NCBI GenBank assembly: GCA_944472155.2
Contig: OX235279.1
Span: 115,436,110-115,500,109, forward strand
Source: Trichobilharzia szidati
Taxonomy: Eukaryota; Platyhelminthes; Trematoda; Strigeidida; Schistosomatidae
Reading direction: 5' to 3'
Length of the DNA: 64,000 nucleotides
Within the stretch, counting starts at the first letter, position 1. Each line of letters starts with the position of its first letter. The notes under the pieces were generated by a model. The model searched no databases and was not told the origin of the DNA. It saw nothing but the letters and a program-made list of their open reading frames with translations. The translations under genes were made by a program, and so were the position numbers. Shown here piece by piece: positions 35,960 to 46,865 of the stretch.

Positions 35960-36830
35960 AAAGACAGTTGTTCTCCCTAGACATTACTCCTTGCTTCACC
36001 AGAAATGTCTAAATCGAAGCCATATGCTTCATATGCAACAAAATCAAATCCAACAACCTGTAAGTTCATTTTCCCCATTAACCACCAGAAATAAATAGAC
36101 CACAGATATACCTCAAACATTCGATTAAAATTTAGTGAAAAATTATACATGCAGGGAAATGGTGTGGTCTTGTGATAATCTTTTGGGTGAATCTCTGTGT
36201 CATGACCAGCGTTGAAAGTAATTTCCTTGACCCTTTGATCAGTTGACTTGCCCTTTACAAAAAACTGTAGATCACACTTTTATCATTCGAGATGAAGTTT
36301 TCTACTTAAGAATCTCCTCAGCAATTAAAACACAATTTATTCTTCCACCAGATTTAAACTGAAATAAGAATCACAATCGCCTCCTTTATTCTTAGGTAAA
36401 AGGAAACAACTATATTCAGACAACATTAGGTCAAAAATCAACGTGGACTGGCTAGTTAATTTACTTCCAGAGTTATGTTACACTGATAAGTAAACAAAAC
36501 CTTAAACGTTCGTTTTACTCAAGGATTCCAAAAATCTCTTCAAAGATACAGTAGACACAGAATTGAATTCCGTAGGAGACAAATTGCTAGAAAATGTATG
36601 TCCACCGAGATACATCGACGGAAACATGAGGGAATTCTGTCCTCACTGAAGGCCGCAAGTATCCATAAGGAAACCCCTCACAAACCTGTGGTTCAAAGGC
36701 GATAATGAAGCTAAAGGCCATATAAACCGCCTTTCCACTTATTTGTGCTCAACCCAGCTAGCCGCAGGAGGGAATAACAACGTTAGTGGTTCTAGTCTGC
36801 AGCAGCTTGATAATTTTCCTTTCAGTACTG
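35960..36830 (+). pseudogene. PLE-D RT relic
   Basis: Degraded plus-strand RT. A remnant of motif B lies near 36150 and a decayed YVDDTFII (reading VDHTFII) near 36270. Then follow a LLENVCPPRYIDGNM segment near 36590 and a KPL-NLWFKGDN-like linker near 36690. Several stops. It sits head to head with 35650-35940. Confidence 0.65.
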
Positions 36831-37835
36831 GCGACGCGAAAACCTGAACACTACTGACGCAGTTCTATTCAACGCTGAAGATGGTTCTAACATGTTATTT
36901 TTTAACTGTGATTTTTCGATGAAATTTAAAATCTGATTGTTCGGTCTCGTGGAATTTATTTCACTGACGTTAACGGAGATTGAGTGTCTTAATGAGATCA
37001 ATGTGCAATGAGGTTTTACCCTACAACTTGTACTACTTATCTGTCATTAGGGTTGCAGTAGAAACCGAACTAACCTTTAGACTTTACAAAATATTTAGGA
37101 CTAGGAATTCCTGTGTCGTTGTTGTTAAAAGGCAATGTTTTCGGGAGTGAATTTGTACACTCACATTGTGTTCAACACTTTATTTCCTCCTCTCAGTGTT
37201 TGGCATTACAAAAAGAATGTTTCTAATACCTAGTACAAGAAGGTCTCAACCAATAAGCTTGAGCACTAACTCGCAAAGGATGTCATATTAAATTTTGAGT
37301 TCTTAGAACTCATTATTACTTATGTGCAAGCTTTAATTCTTTACCTTCAAACCATGTTCGATGGTCAATTCACTTAACTCCCCACGCCCATTGTTACATG
37401 AGCTTGTGGTAGAATATCAGCATCGATTTATTTAGCAGCTGTAATATTTTTTGTTGTAAAACAACTCATTCTCGTTCTTTTCATGCACTAATTTTATAAG
37501 TACATCCAAGTTTTATTAGTGATTACTTCACTGTTCAGTGTGCCAGTGGTCCAACCGTCAAATGCCTGCCAACCACGCCAAAAGTTATGTCTTGATTCCT
37601 GGTTGACGCCATCTAAAACCTTACCTGATTTTCTAGACGATGGTTAGCCCAGGAGGGAAGTTCAGACATGAGAACTTACAAGAAACCATCACATTCTAAA
37701 AGACACTTAGATTTGGGTCATCTCTCCGTAAATCAGTAAAAGTGGGTTCGGTCTAATATTCATGAAATCGAGTCAGTGACCTAAATAGCAAATTTAAATA
37801 AAGAAACTAAAAAATAAGGGAAACAGAACTACTTA
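36831..37835. other. Unassigned, with possible SINE relic
   Basis: 37525-37640 has a tRNA-like 'gtgccagtggtccaaccgtc' head and 'gattcctggttgacgcc', weakly SINE-like. The rest shows nothing. Confidence 0.3.
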
Positions 37836-38100
37836 ATGAATACAGTCTCAAGTTAACTCAAAAACCACTACAATCAGTAAGAAAAACAGAAGTAGTAATC
37901 CAAATTATAAAAATAATATAAATAACAGGGAATTCAAAGCCTGGGTAATGCTAATGTATAAAGAAAAGAAAATCAGACGCCCATGTAGAATTCTTAATAA
38001 AGCTGGAATCAAAGTCTCTTTTCATCCAACCAACTCAGTCACAGACAAACTTTGTCGGTTTATAGATTCAGGGGGCCTGACTAGATAAAATAATATAAAT
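37836..38100 (+). pseudogene. PLE-B RT-nuclease linker relic
   Basis: Reads NNINNREFKAWVM, MYKEKKI, CRILNKAGIKVSFHPTNSV and a decayed run to the start of the nuclease. It aligns with INNINKRESKASTV...KKAGVRMAFKPTNSV at 55900-56045. Short and broken. Confidence 0.6.
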
Positions 38101-41100
38101 TTTATGAGGTCGACAAACTGGTAGGTCGGAGTCAATTAGGTTATTAGTCTACAGAAATTCAGCTACATCTAGGATGGTGCAGCTCACTATATTAAATAAT
38201 CTGGTAACTCTTGGATCAGCTGCTAAACTCTTGCAAAGTTTCATTTATTATTCGTCTTTTATCACTGTTTCAGACTTATTTTGGCTTTGGAGAGAAACTT
38301 CGTTTATTTCACTTAAATAGAATATTTTTTGGTTAAACTTAGAAGCTGAGTTACCTGACAAAAATTGTGTATGTTATCAGAATGGTTAATTAAAGTGTAA
38401 GAAAATTTATTCTCAATTTTTTCTACAGAAGTTGACAAAATCGCAAGAAATTCGATTCAAATATCGACTTTTACTGAATAGGAATGATTGACACAATAAA
38501 TATTGAAACACAATCATCAGGTAATTAGCCTGTCTATCAGGCATGCAACGTGTTTACTCAACTTTAAGATATACAGTTACTTTAAATTTCTGCCTTGGTT
38601 TTTTAATTTTTGAACTATCAAATATTGATTTATGTCGGAAGATTTTACGAATTGTGAAACGTAACAGAAACCAAATCGATCATTTATTAGCTTCAGTCCC
38701 ATGTATGTAGTGAGAATTCTGAAAATCATCAGAAATCCGTTAAAGATTCGCTAATTTTCATGCCTTTTTTTAAACATTGTATAGAAGTTGAATACTTGTA
38801 ATGATTCTGTAAATTTAGACAGATTTCTCCGAACCCCAAACAGAGTCAATTAAGGATTGTGTGTGTTGATGAAAGGTGTAACTAATCACTGATAAATTTG
38901 GTACTGGGTGCATTCAGGTTGCATTAACTATTTGCCTTGCTGAAAATAATCGCATATAATAATGAAACATTATAGATTTCAAAAGATTTGTCAAAATGCC
39001 ATTAAGATAGTTTATTTTGCATGAGACAGAGCATGCAATGGTGTTGACGGATATGTGTGCTAATAATTCAAAGTAAAACGTCTAATTTCCTTTGTGTTTT
39101 TGCTGAGGTGGGATTTTTATTCTCTATTTTTTTGTAGCAAGAATAGGCATTTTTATGTAAAATATTTATCATCTGAAACTGAACTAATTCGAACCTCCAG
39201 AGAAGAATAACAAACTCATGTCAAGAATTAAAACTTGACTATTTGATTTGCTTGTTCGTTTTAAAGGTAACCATCCTACTTCAGTGATTAGCATTTATTT
39301 TTTGATATTCAGTTTCTCGATGGTTGTAAACTTTGGATGACATTTCTCTGACTGATTAAGTAGTTCATTGAATATCTAATAATTTAACTCCTTTTCAGGT
39401 AAACAAGATATGTCCAAGCATCATCTTCATAACACTCCCACTAATTAGAAAATGCTGGCATATTCCTCAAGATTGTCTGTAAAAGATATTCAGCAATGTG
39501 TGGAAGATTTAATAGATTGGATTTATCTAGACGCTATGAATACTCCAGTGTGGTCATTTTAAACAGCTTTTTTTAAGGTGAAAAAATCACCCATCTGAAG
39601 AAAAAATATGAGTCATATCCACATCATGTGAAGTTACCCTCAATATAGGATTAAGACCAAAGTCAAATTTTGTTCGTAACTTGCTTTGACAGAGTAATAA
39701 TACTATTGTGGTATTTACAACATTATCGAGAGATTACTACTGCAATTTTAGTGTGCTACATGGGGAAAATCAACTGCAGGTCACAAAGTAAGCATTCGCG
39801 TTTTAAATTTATTGTTGAAAATGAGCATCAAAATAAAAGGTGTGTAAAAGACGATTGTACGATAAAAAGCAGTAAAACTGTCAAGAAATTCAATCACAAA
39901 GAGTGAATGTATTTATCATGATTTGAATGACTTGGATCAGTGTCGCTAAGGCTGACTAACTACAGATTCGTAACACAATCTAGGCAATTAGAGAATCTTA
40001 ACCAGCATATGGCTTAGAATAACAGTTAGCGACTTCATGAGTTTGTCCTGTGTCTTGTCTAGCCTTACTGGCTCTAGCATTTTACACTAGCTAACTCCCT
40101 ATATGTAGGAAAGAAAAATCACCTCAAAAGTACTCTGTGTTAGTGGACCAATTATAAACATAACAACATGAAATCAAATAAATAACAAATTGCTGCATGG
40201 TTGAAACGGGGTTTTCTTTAAATGATCATGGAAGGTATATCAAATCCATTTTTGGTAGAATATTAGTGCAGATGGGATATGGATGGACTTTGAAGGTTAT
40301 TTACTGGAAGATCATGGTTTGATAAAGTCAACTAATCTTTGAAGTCTGAGAATGAAGTTAAATATGCTCCTCTTAATGAAAGGAGAAAAGACCGTTCTAC
40401 AAAGGGAAATTTAAACCGAACATGGTATTCATGGTAAACTATTAGAAAATAGTTTACGGTTCTAACGCTACTGCCAGTCAGTATCATCGGTCAGCATTTG
40501 TCTTCACATCTGACCTGATAGATTCCACTGTTCATTACTTCCCAATAGAACTCCAGGCAACTTCGTTCTGTAGCCAACCAAAAGCGAGGAAATTATTGGC
40601 CCTTTAACGTTTTATTAACTGTGTGAATCTTATTTCTAAGTTTAGGTGGCATCTAAAGAAGCCGTTTTAGCAACAATATCTCAGCAACACAATTAACTTG
40701 AAATGCACGGAATCAATATTTCATGAAATCGCTTTGGCAACAACTCAAACCTCATTGTTTTACTGGAGAAAGTATAACTTTAAGAATGGTTTGATGAAAT
40801 TACTGAACATTTGATCTGGATATTGCTGCATTCACTGTGCACGGTTTCTCGTAAACATTCCTGTCAGATAACCTACAAAGAGTTTGAAAAGAGATTTCTG
40901 GCATTTCGAACAAGACTTCGTGATGCAATACTAGGTTTAGAGAGAAAAATAATGATTAGCAAAATACACATTTTGGAAGATTGTGTTCCCTGCAGATTAT
41001 CCATAACTGATTAAAAGAACACTGAAAACTTTCTTTTGAAAGTATTTGAAATTCATATACTTTATTTTTTTAGGTAGTATCCAATTTGGAAAATAAGAAA

Positions 41101-41690
41101 ATCCTTATTTAACTGAACTATTTTTATTATATTGGAAAAAATTAGGGATGAGTTATGCTTTTTCTTATCAAGCGCTAGCAAATATGTTACTGCACGAAAA
41201 AAATCTCATTTTGACATTTCTTATGTAAAGCTTTGTTATAAACGCCATTAGTCAGATATTGTGAAAATTTATTTGCAAATATGCATAATTTCACTTTCGA
41301 TTTTAACCGCGCAGCGTAATGTGTATTCTAGTATGCCTTTGATTATCATACAATTCTGAAAGTCAAAAATGCTATTAATTATGTATTATATGAAGTACGT
41401 GTTATCAACTTGTTGATTAATCGCCTGAAAATTGAAATTTTTCCAGTGATAATTAAATTCACTTGAACATTCGGTTGTTTAATAGTGTACACCTTGCAAA
41501 TGAAATCAGTAACAGACTAATTCACTTACCGCTTGTATTGAAGTGTCAGTTGTGAAACTACTGAAAAGACTTTATGAAGCACTGTTTGCCTATAGCGCCT
41601 TTTATGAGTTATTTGAAGCCATTTAAATATGTAGTTGAAAAGGTAAACGGAATGACAGATATATAGCTTATTATTCTCCTTTTCTTATAT
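38101..41690. other. Unassigned AT-rich stretch
   Basis: 3.6 kb without a recognised gene or repeat. The longest ORFs (39670-39906, 40811-41014) have no motif I recognise. Confidence 0.4.
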
Positions 41691-41699
41691 AAATACCAA

Positions 41700-42530
41700 G
41701 TAGATGGAATAGCTATGGGTTCACCATTAGGCCCAATATTAGCTGACTTCTATCTCGCAAAACTTGAAAACGGGAAATTAAAGGACATCATCAAAGAGTT
41801 TGATATGTATTACCGATATGTCGATGACACATTTATTTTAGCTGATGAGAATGTTAACATAAATGAATTGTTGCTGAAATTCAACAACATCCACCCTTCG
41901 CTTACCTTTACTTGTGAAGAGGAGCAGGAGAATGAACTACATTTCCTGGATGCTAAGTAGGAGAGAAGATGGGTCACTTGGGAGAAGTGTGTATAGAAAA
42001 AGCACTTTCACAGGGCAATACACACACTTCCTTAGTTACGTGCCCATTAAATATTAAAGGAATGTTGTAAAATGTCTTGCGAGCAGAGCAAGAAAGATAT
42101 GTACAGATGACCTCTTACAAAAGGAATTTGAATATATTCACGATTCCTTGACAGAGATGGGCTATCCGAGTAGCTTCATAAAGAAACATATGAAAATATC
42201 GGAGAAAAAACCGGAGACTCTGACTGCAGGTAAGAAACCTCTATTTATTAAGTTACAATTTAATGGTGACTTATCAAGTGAGATTCTATTCCAAAGACTT
42301 TCAAGGAGTATATGAAGAACATTTTATGCAACACACCTATGTTTGTCATTCTCTAGCGGACGAATGATTGGGACGCAAACGAAGGATAAGCTTGACAGTT
42401 TTGCCACATCTATGTGCATTTATCAATTCAACTGCACCTGCGGTGACAGTTATATTGGGCGTACTACTAGACAGCTTAGCCAACGTGTTAGTGAACATCT
42501 CCCATCGTGGTTTGGCAAAGGACAGACTAA
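41700..42530 (+). pseudogene. PLE-D RT palm and nuclease
   Basis: RT motif B GIAMGSPLGPILADF, motif C YRYVDDTFIL and ENELHFLDA are intact to 41960, then frameshifts. A SRARKICTDDLL-like segment and EMGYPSSFIKKHM follow, then in a later frame CIYQFNCTCGDSYIGRTTRQLSQRV and SEHLPSWFGKG. This is a 5'-truncated PLE. The nuclease is split after GKGQTK by a SINE; coding resumes at ~42720. Confidence 0.8.
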
Positions 42531-42532
42531 AA

Positions 42533-42715
42533 TGTGCGTCGGTGGCACAGTGGTTAGGACTCTCGCCGAACATGCACATGGTCCGGGGTTCGATCCCCTG
42601 CCGGCGCACACCCGATATCTATGGTCGGCCTGAATTTGGGCTACCGATATCCATGCTGAAAATTCCATACTTGTACTGAAAAATACGGTGTGGAATAAAG
42701 CTGTAAATCAAAAAA
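42533..42715 (+). mobile_element. tRNA-derived SINE inside PLE nuclease
   Basis: Head GTGCGTCGGTGGCACAGTGG with B-box GGTTCGATCCC, nearly the same as at 19982. The tail differs entirely, containing 'ggcctgaatttgggctaccg' and ending GGAATAAAGC. It interrupts the PLE-D reading frame. I could not define a target duplication. Confidence 0.75.
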
Positions 42716-42945
42716 ACAAGTTCATAGCTCAATTTTGTCACACTTAATTGATAGTGGTCATGTATTCGAGAAAACGAGAGCCTTCAAAGTGATTCATCGT
42801 ATCCCACCAAAGTTTCCAATACACTTCGTATTCGTCTACTACACACAGCTGAGGCGATAGGCATTCGAACTGTTAAACCTAAACTATGTATTCAAAAAAA
42901 GTTCGTACTGCCATTATCCCTCCCTTGGCCTATTAAGACATAACC
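42716..42945 (+). pseudogene. PLE-D C-terminus after SINE
   Basis: Continues the nuclease at 41700-42530: IAQF.., LIDSGHVFEKTRAFKVIHRIP and a decayed AEAIGIRTVKP..C-QKK tail, with one frameshift. Stop near 42945. Confidence 0.7.
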
Positions 42946-43341
42946 AACTAATCACTTCTACACCACCCTTTGTTTATATTTTCAACCCCTTTCTTATCAT
43001 CCCTTAATCTTATCTTCATTACAAACGTGTTTCATTTCCTTCCCTTACAATCTAACATTACTTAATCGGTTCATTTGTTTTTACTAGCCTTTATCGACTA
43101 CTTCCACCTGAACAGTTGTTTGTTTAATCATGCTGTTTTTCATTATTCGTGTTATCACAGATTGCCTCACTTTTTCATCCTTATTATTGATAAGACCATT
43201 TTTATTATAACTATTACTATTATTATTATTATTACTACTACTATTATGACTAATTGCACAATTTATATTCACCATCGTATTATCCTACAGACAAAACACC
43301 ATGATTGGTTTATATTTGAATTTTTATTTGTAAACTTGTAT
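42946..43341. other. PLE-D 3' untranslated region, low complexity
   Basis: Pyrimidine-rich, with a (TTA)n-like tract at ~43200-43250. Comparable in position and composition to 44990-45720 in the next PLE-D copy. Confidence 0.5.
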
Positions 43342-43480
43342 TACATAATTATCTAAACTTTATAAATCTAATGTACACACACACAAACAAAATTGTATAA
43401 ATATGCGATTGTACAGCTCAGTGAATGAATTCGCCGAAAAGAGTCTCTTCGCTGAATGCCTTCTTTTCTTTTATATGACT
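43342..43480 (+). repeat. PLE-D 3' pseudo-LTR, copy 1
   Basis: ~135 bp nearly identical to 45722-45850. It contains CAGTGAATGAATTCGCCGAA and the self-complementary AAGAGTCTCTT. CAGUGAA can pair with UUCGCUG across the core, suggesting a hammerhead-like fold, but CUGANGA is not intact. Confidence 0.7.
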
Positions 43481-43955
43481 GAATGGGGATTTTTAAGTAT
43501 ATAATAATATGCAATTCAGTAAGGAGACATTTTATCACATATGGTTAATAAGACCTTTAAGCCAATAGAGTTAATTCATGAGTAAATGTATGGTTTTAAA
43601 TACCGCGTTACTTCTACCCCATGATTCCGGACTACTTTCACCGTACTATGAAGGTTGTGAGTTCCCTTTCATTTGCCCTGTCATTACCACTTACCTTATA
43701 GAGTTTTAAAAATTTATGGACAATTTAAAAAATCTCATCATTAAGTCGTACTGTTTCTTTGATGTTTTTCGTTTCTTTATTGTTAGGTTTACAAATCAGA
43801 TTACCTAAGCTTTCGATATCCGTTAAAATGCTTAATTATTGTAGTGATCCTGGTGTCTACAACACCATACTGCCTCATTATTGATGTAAGCGTAAAACTT
43901 AGGCATTGTGGTGGTGTATGACTCCATAATAGATAAGATTTTATACAATCTCTTT
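43481..43955. repeat. Unassigned, with PLE-B tail at 43885-43950
   Basis: 43885-43950 (minus) matches the PLE-B pseudo-LTR tail (TTATCTATTATGGAGTCATA, then a CACCACAATGCCTAAGTTTT-like block). The rest is unrecognised. Confidence 0.45.
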
Positions 43956-44841
43956 CTAATTTTGAACTGTAACAAGACTAGTACTTATAATTCGTTTCAT
44001 TGATTTTGTGGTAAATCTTTCTGGATAGCCATTTTCAAGGAGAATTTTCTTAAGAGTGTTCATTTCATCTTCTGTGGCGTCCAGGATGCAAATTCTACGT
44101 ATTCTGTGGCTTAGTGAACGGGTTAAGTTTCGTTTAGTATATACAGGCACCCAACTGTGGAAGTTAGTGAGCTGTCCGTTCCACGTTGGCTTTCTGAAGA
44201 TGGGTCTTTTTAATGTTCCGTCTTGTTTTCGTCTCGTTAGTTGAACGTCAAGACAAGATATCTTTGAGGTAGACTCTTCCTCTAGTGTGAACTGAATCGC
44301 AGATGATGAAGGTGTCGTCGACGTATCTCTTGTAGAGTTCAAAGTTGTCAATCATATTCTTTAGGCAAGTGTTTTCGAGTTCCGACATAAAGAAATCCGC
44401 AAGCAGAGGGCCTAGTGGTGAGCCCATAATTATACCATCCTTTTGACGATATATTTCATTGTAAAAGGAGAACTGGACGCTTAGGGTGCATCTGAGCAGA
44501 AGTTCTTTTAGATGGTTAGTGGGTATGCCGATGTTTACTCCTTCTGAGTGGATGAGCTCGCATATGTGACAAATTGTTTCAGTTAGTGGAACATTTGTAA
44601 ACAATGAGACAGCATCTAGTGAGATCATCGTTTGATTAGAAGCATTGACGTCTTCGACGCAGTTGACGAATCCAAATGAATCTCGCACTGAGTGACGGGA
44701 GACTTGTTTTCTGATCGGTTCAAGTAAGTCTGCTAGCCATTGGGCAGTGCGGTGGTGAGGAGAAAAAAGATGCCCCCGCAGCTCGATCCTTGAACATTTG
44801 ACCGACTCTGGACACCAAGTCAAACCAGAAATAAACTTCAA
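43956..44841 (-). pseudogene. PLE-D RT, fold-back left half
   Basis: The minus strand encodes motif A ISLDAVSLFTNVPL, motif B DGIIMGSPLGPLLADFF and motif C KRYVDDTFIIC, all well preserved. After one frameshift (~44250-44350) it continues with EEESTSKISCLDVQL, RKPTW, LLENGYPERFTTKSM. The nuclease is missing from this strand. Near 44800 the sequence switches to the plus strand. Confidence 0.8.
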
Positions 44842-44989
44842 AGTTATCTACAGAATACAAGGCAGTCTTGCTAAAAGTGTACGGATCAAACTTCTCCACA
44901 TCGCAGAAGCAATGGCAATTCATCTGCTAAATCCTGAACTCTGCAAACAAAAGAAATTCGTTCATTCATTAAATCTACAATGGATGTAA
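44795..44989 (+). pseudogene. PLE-D C-terminus, fold-back right half
   Basis: Reads DSGHQVKPEINFKVIYRIQG and a tail AEAMAIHLLNPELCKQKK, the end of the PLE nuclease. It begins where the antisense RT ends. Downstream are a 3' UTR and the D end repeat at 45722-45850. Confidence 0.75.
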
Positions 44990-45111
44990 TCTTCCTTAAT
45001 TTCAGTCTTAATAATTGTATTATTTTGTCTTTTGCATTTTATTATTTCATATCTTCATTTATATTATTCTCTACCCCACCCTTTTGTAATCTCTACCCTC
45101 ATTAATAATGT

Positions 45112-45461
45112 TGTAGCGGTAAATAATTCCCCAAAATTATTGACCACAGCAATCATCACTCAACATTGGATGCTGACCATCACTGTTTAAGTCGACTTGT
45201 TTAGCTGAAGGCTTACGGTCAAGCATCCCCGCCATCTGGTGCTCCGTCGTGTCGCGTGCGTGCACGATTACTAGCTAGCTAAGCATTCACCTCTACCCGC
45301 GATTTTGTCCCGAAATATAATTCGTACTTTGGACGACAAAATCTGGTCTTTTGCTTTACCATTTGGTACTCGAAGAACGAACACTATAGAAGTTGTTGGT
45401 ATAAGATCTTGCGTTAGTATAATCCGTACAACTCGCGAACGTCGATACATGCAACCTCTAA
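45112..45461. mobile_element. Possible solo LTR insertion
   Basis: 350-bp block of higher G+C than its surroundings, starting TGTAGCGGTAAATAATTCC and flanked by AATGT on both sides (45107-45111, 45462-45466). It splits the PLE-D 3' UTR. The 5' TG fits an LTR, but the 3' end is not a canonical CA. LTR retrotransposons are known in flukes; family not recognised. Confidence 0.35.
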
Positions 45462-45721
45462 AATGTTACTAACTTCACCCACGTCCAATTTCTAGTCAGC
45501 TATGTTACGTCATCTGATTAACTTACTTATTTTCAACTGTATTATTCTCTAACCCCACCCTTACTTTATTTTAACCACCACTCATTAACACTGTTGCCAA
45601 CCTGACCTCCTCTGAATTCTACTCAACTGTATTACGCCATCCAATTCACTTAATCAATTCTATTTTATTTTCTATCTTAACGTTTGTCTCCAAGCCAAAT
45701 GATACTTATATTACATAACTA

Positions 45722-45850
45722 TCTAAACTTTATAAATCTAATGGACACACACACAAACAAAATTGTATAAATGTGCGATTGTACAGCTCAGTGAATGAAT
45801 TCGCCGAAAAGAGTCTCTTCACTGAATGGCTTCTTTTCTTTTATATTATT
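45722..45850 (+). repeat. PLE-D 3' pseudo-LTR, copy 2
   Basis: Near-identical to 43342-43480, about 2.4 kb away in direct orientation. It ends the 43956-45850 fold-back copy. Confidence 0.7.
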
Positions 45851-45906
45851 GTATAGTAAAGGTCTGGGGTAAGTAAGACTGTTTTATGATAGATTTCAGG
45901 CTAAAT

Positions 45907-46130
45907 TTAGAATGGTAAGTCACTTTGGCACACGCAATTCTTAGTGAAACTTGGCTTACTTGGCTGACGTAAATGTGGAGGATGGATAAACTTTCTTCGT
46001 GAGCATAGGTTGGATTCGTTGTTGTTGATCCACATAGCTCCAGCTCTGGTTAGGAGACGTAATTGCACACCTGTAGGTAGAATGTTTAGCATCAGAAATA
46101 CGATTGTAGATAACTTTTCTGACATTTACC
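45907..46130 (-). pseudogene. PLE-D C-terminal relic
   Basis: Minus-strand reading PTGVQLRLLTRAGAMWINNN followed by LCSRRKFIHPPHL. It resembles the RIKLLHIAEAMAIHLLNPELCKQKKFVH tail at 44900-44970 at about half the positions. Short and isolated. Confidence 0.45.
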
Positions 46131-46865
46131 ATGTATCAGAAGCACGCTGAATTCTTTTATCTTATGATTAAGCTTTTATATTTTGAAACTTGTAAACAAA
46201 ATGAAGTTGATTTTATTTCCTACAGTGTCCATTTTTCAGTACATTCTCTTCAGCTATTTCATTAAACGTTGACAAAAGCATTGAGTAATGATGTGTATTT
46301 TATTATCAAAAACAAAAGATTAACGAAAACACTACATCAATCCAATCTAATCTAAAAATATAGTTCATGCTTATCGTACGCATTCCAAAAGCAAACATAA
46401 CGCCATGTCCTATCTTATGAATCAAAACTGTCTGATTTTTATGGTTTTTTCTGGGCTGTTTTACTGTGAAAATATTAAAATGTTGAAGCATCTTAGTTCA
46501 TATAAAGCCTGTTGTTATTCTTTTTTTCAAGCGATCTTTCCTATGCTTTGCTAATAAGAAAGTATATTCATTAGAATACCGAAGTATGAAAACTCAGTAG
46601 TTCACAGAAAAGATTTTTTCACTTTATTCTTCTAAAAAAGTACTTTAGAAACCGTTGTGTACCAATTGTTTTTGACTATGTAAAGTATATTTGGATTCGA
46701 TTCCCGGCCGAAGCACTCCTAAACTTTGACTTAGGTAGTCCAGAGACAAGGAAGGTTGATAGTGTGGCTAGCAACCTCATCCCGTAAAGGTGACATCCCC
46801 ACTGAAGTTTCAAAGTTCCGAAGCCCTATGTTCTCTGCCTAGATCGTAAGCAATGAAGAAATAAG
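46131..46865. repeat. Unassigned, with SINE relic at 46690-46865
   Basis: 46690-46865 contains a B-box-like ATTCGATTCCCGGCC, a GAAGGTTGATAGTGTGGCTA body and CCGAAGCCCTATGTTCTCTG, matching the body and tail of the SINE at 19982-20214. The A-box end is lost. 46131-46689 shows nothing. Confidence 0.5.

Noticed and set aside
43075..43356. 93-codon ORF rich in I, T and H
   Set aside because: Arises from a (TTA/ACT)n-type low-complexity tract in a PLE 3' UTR.
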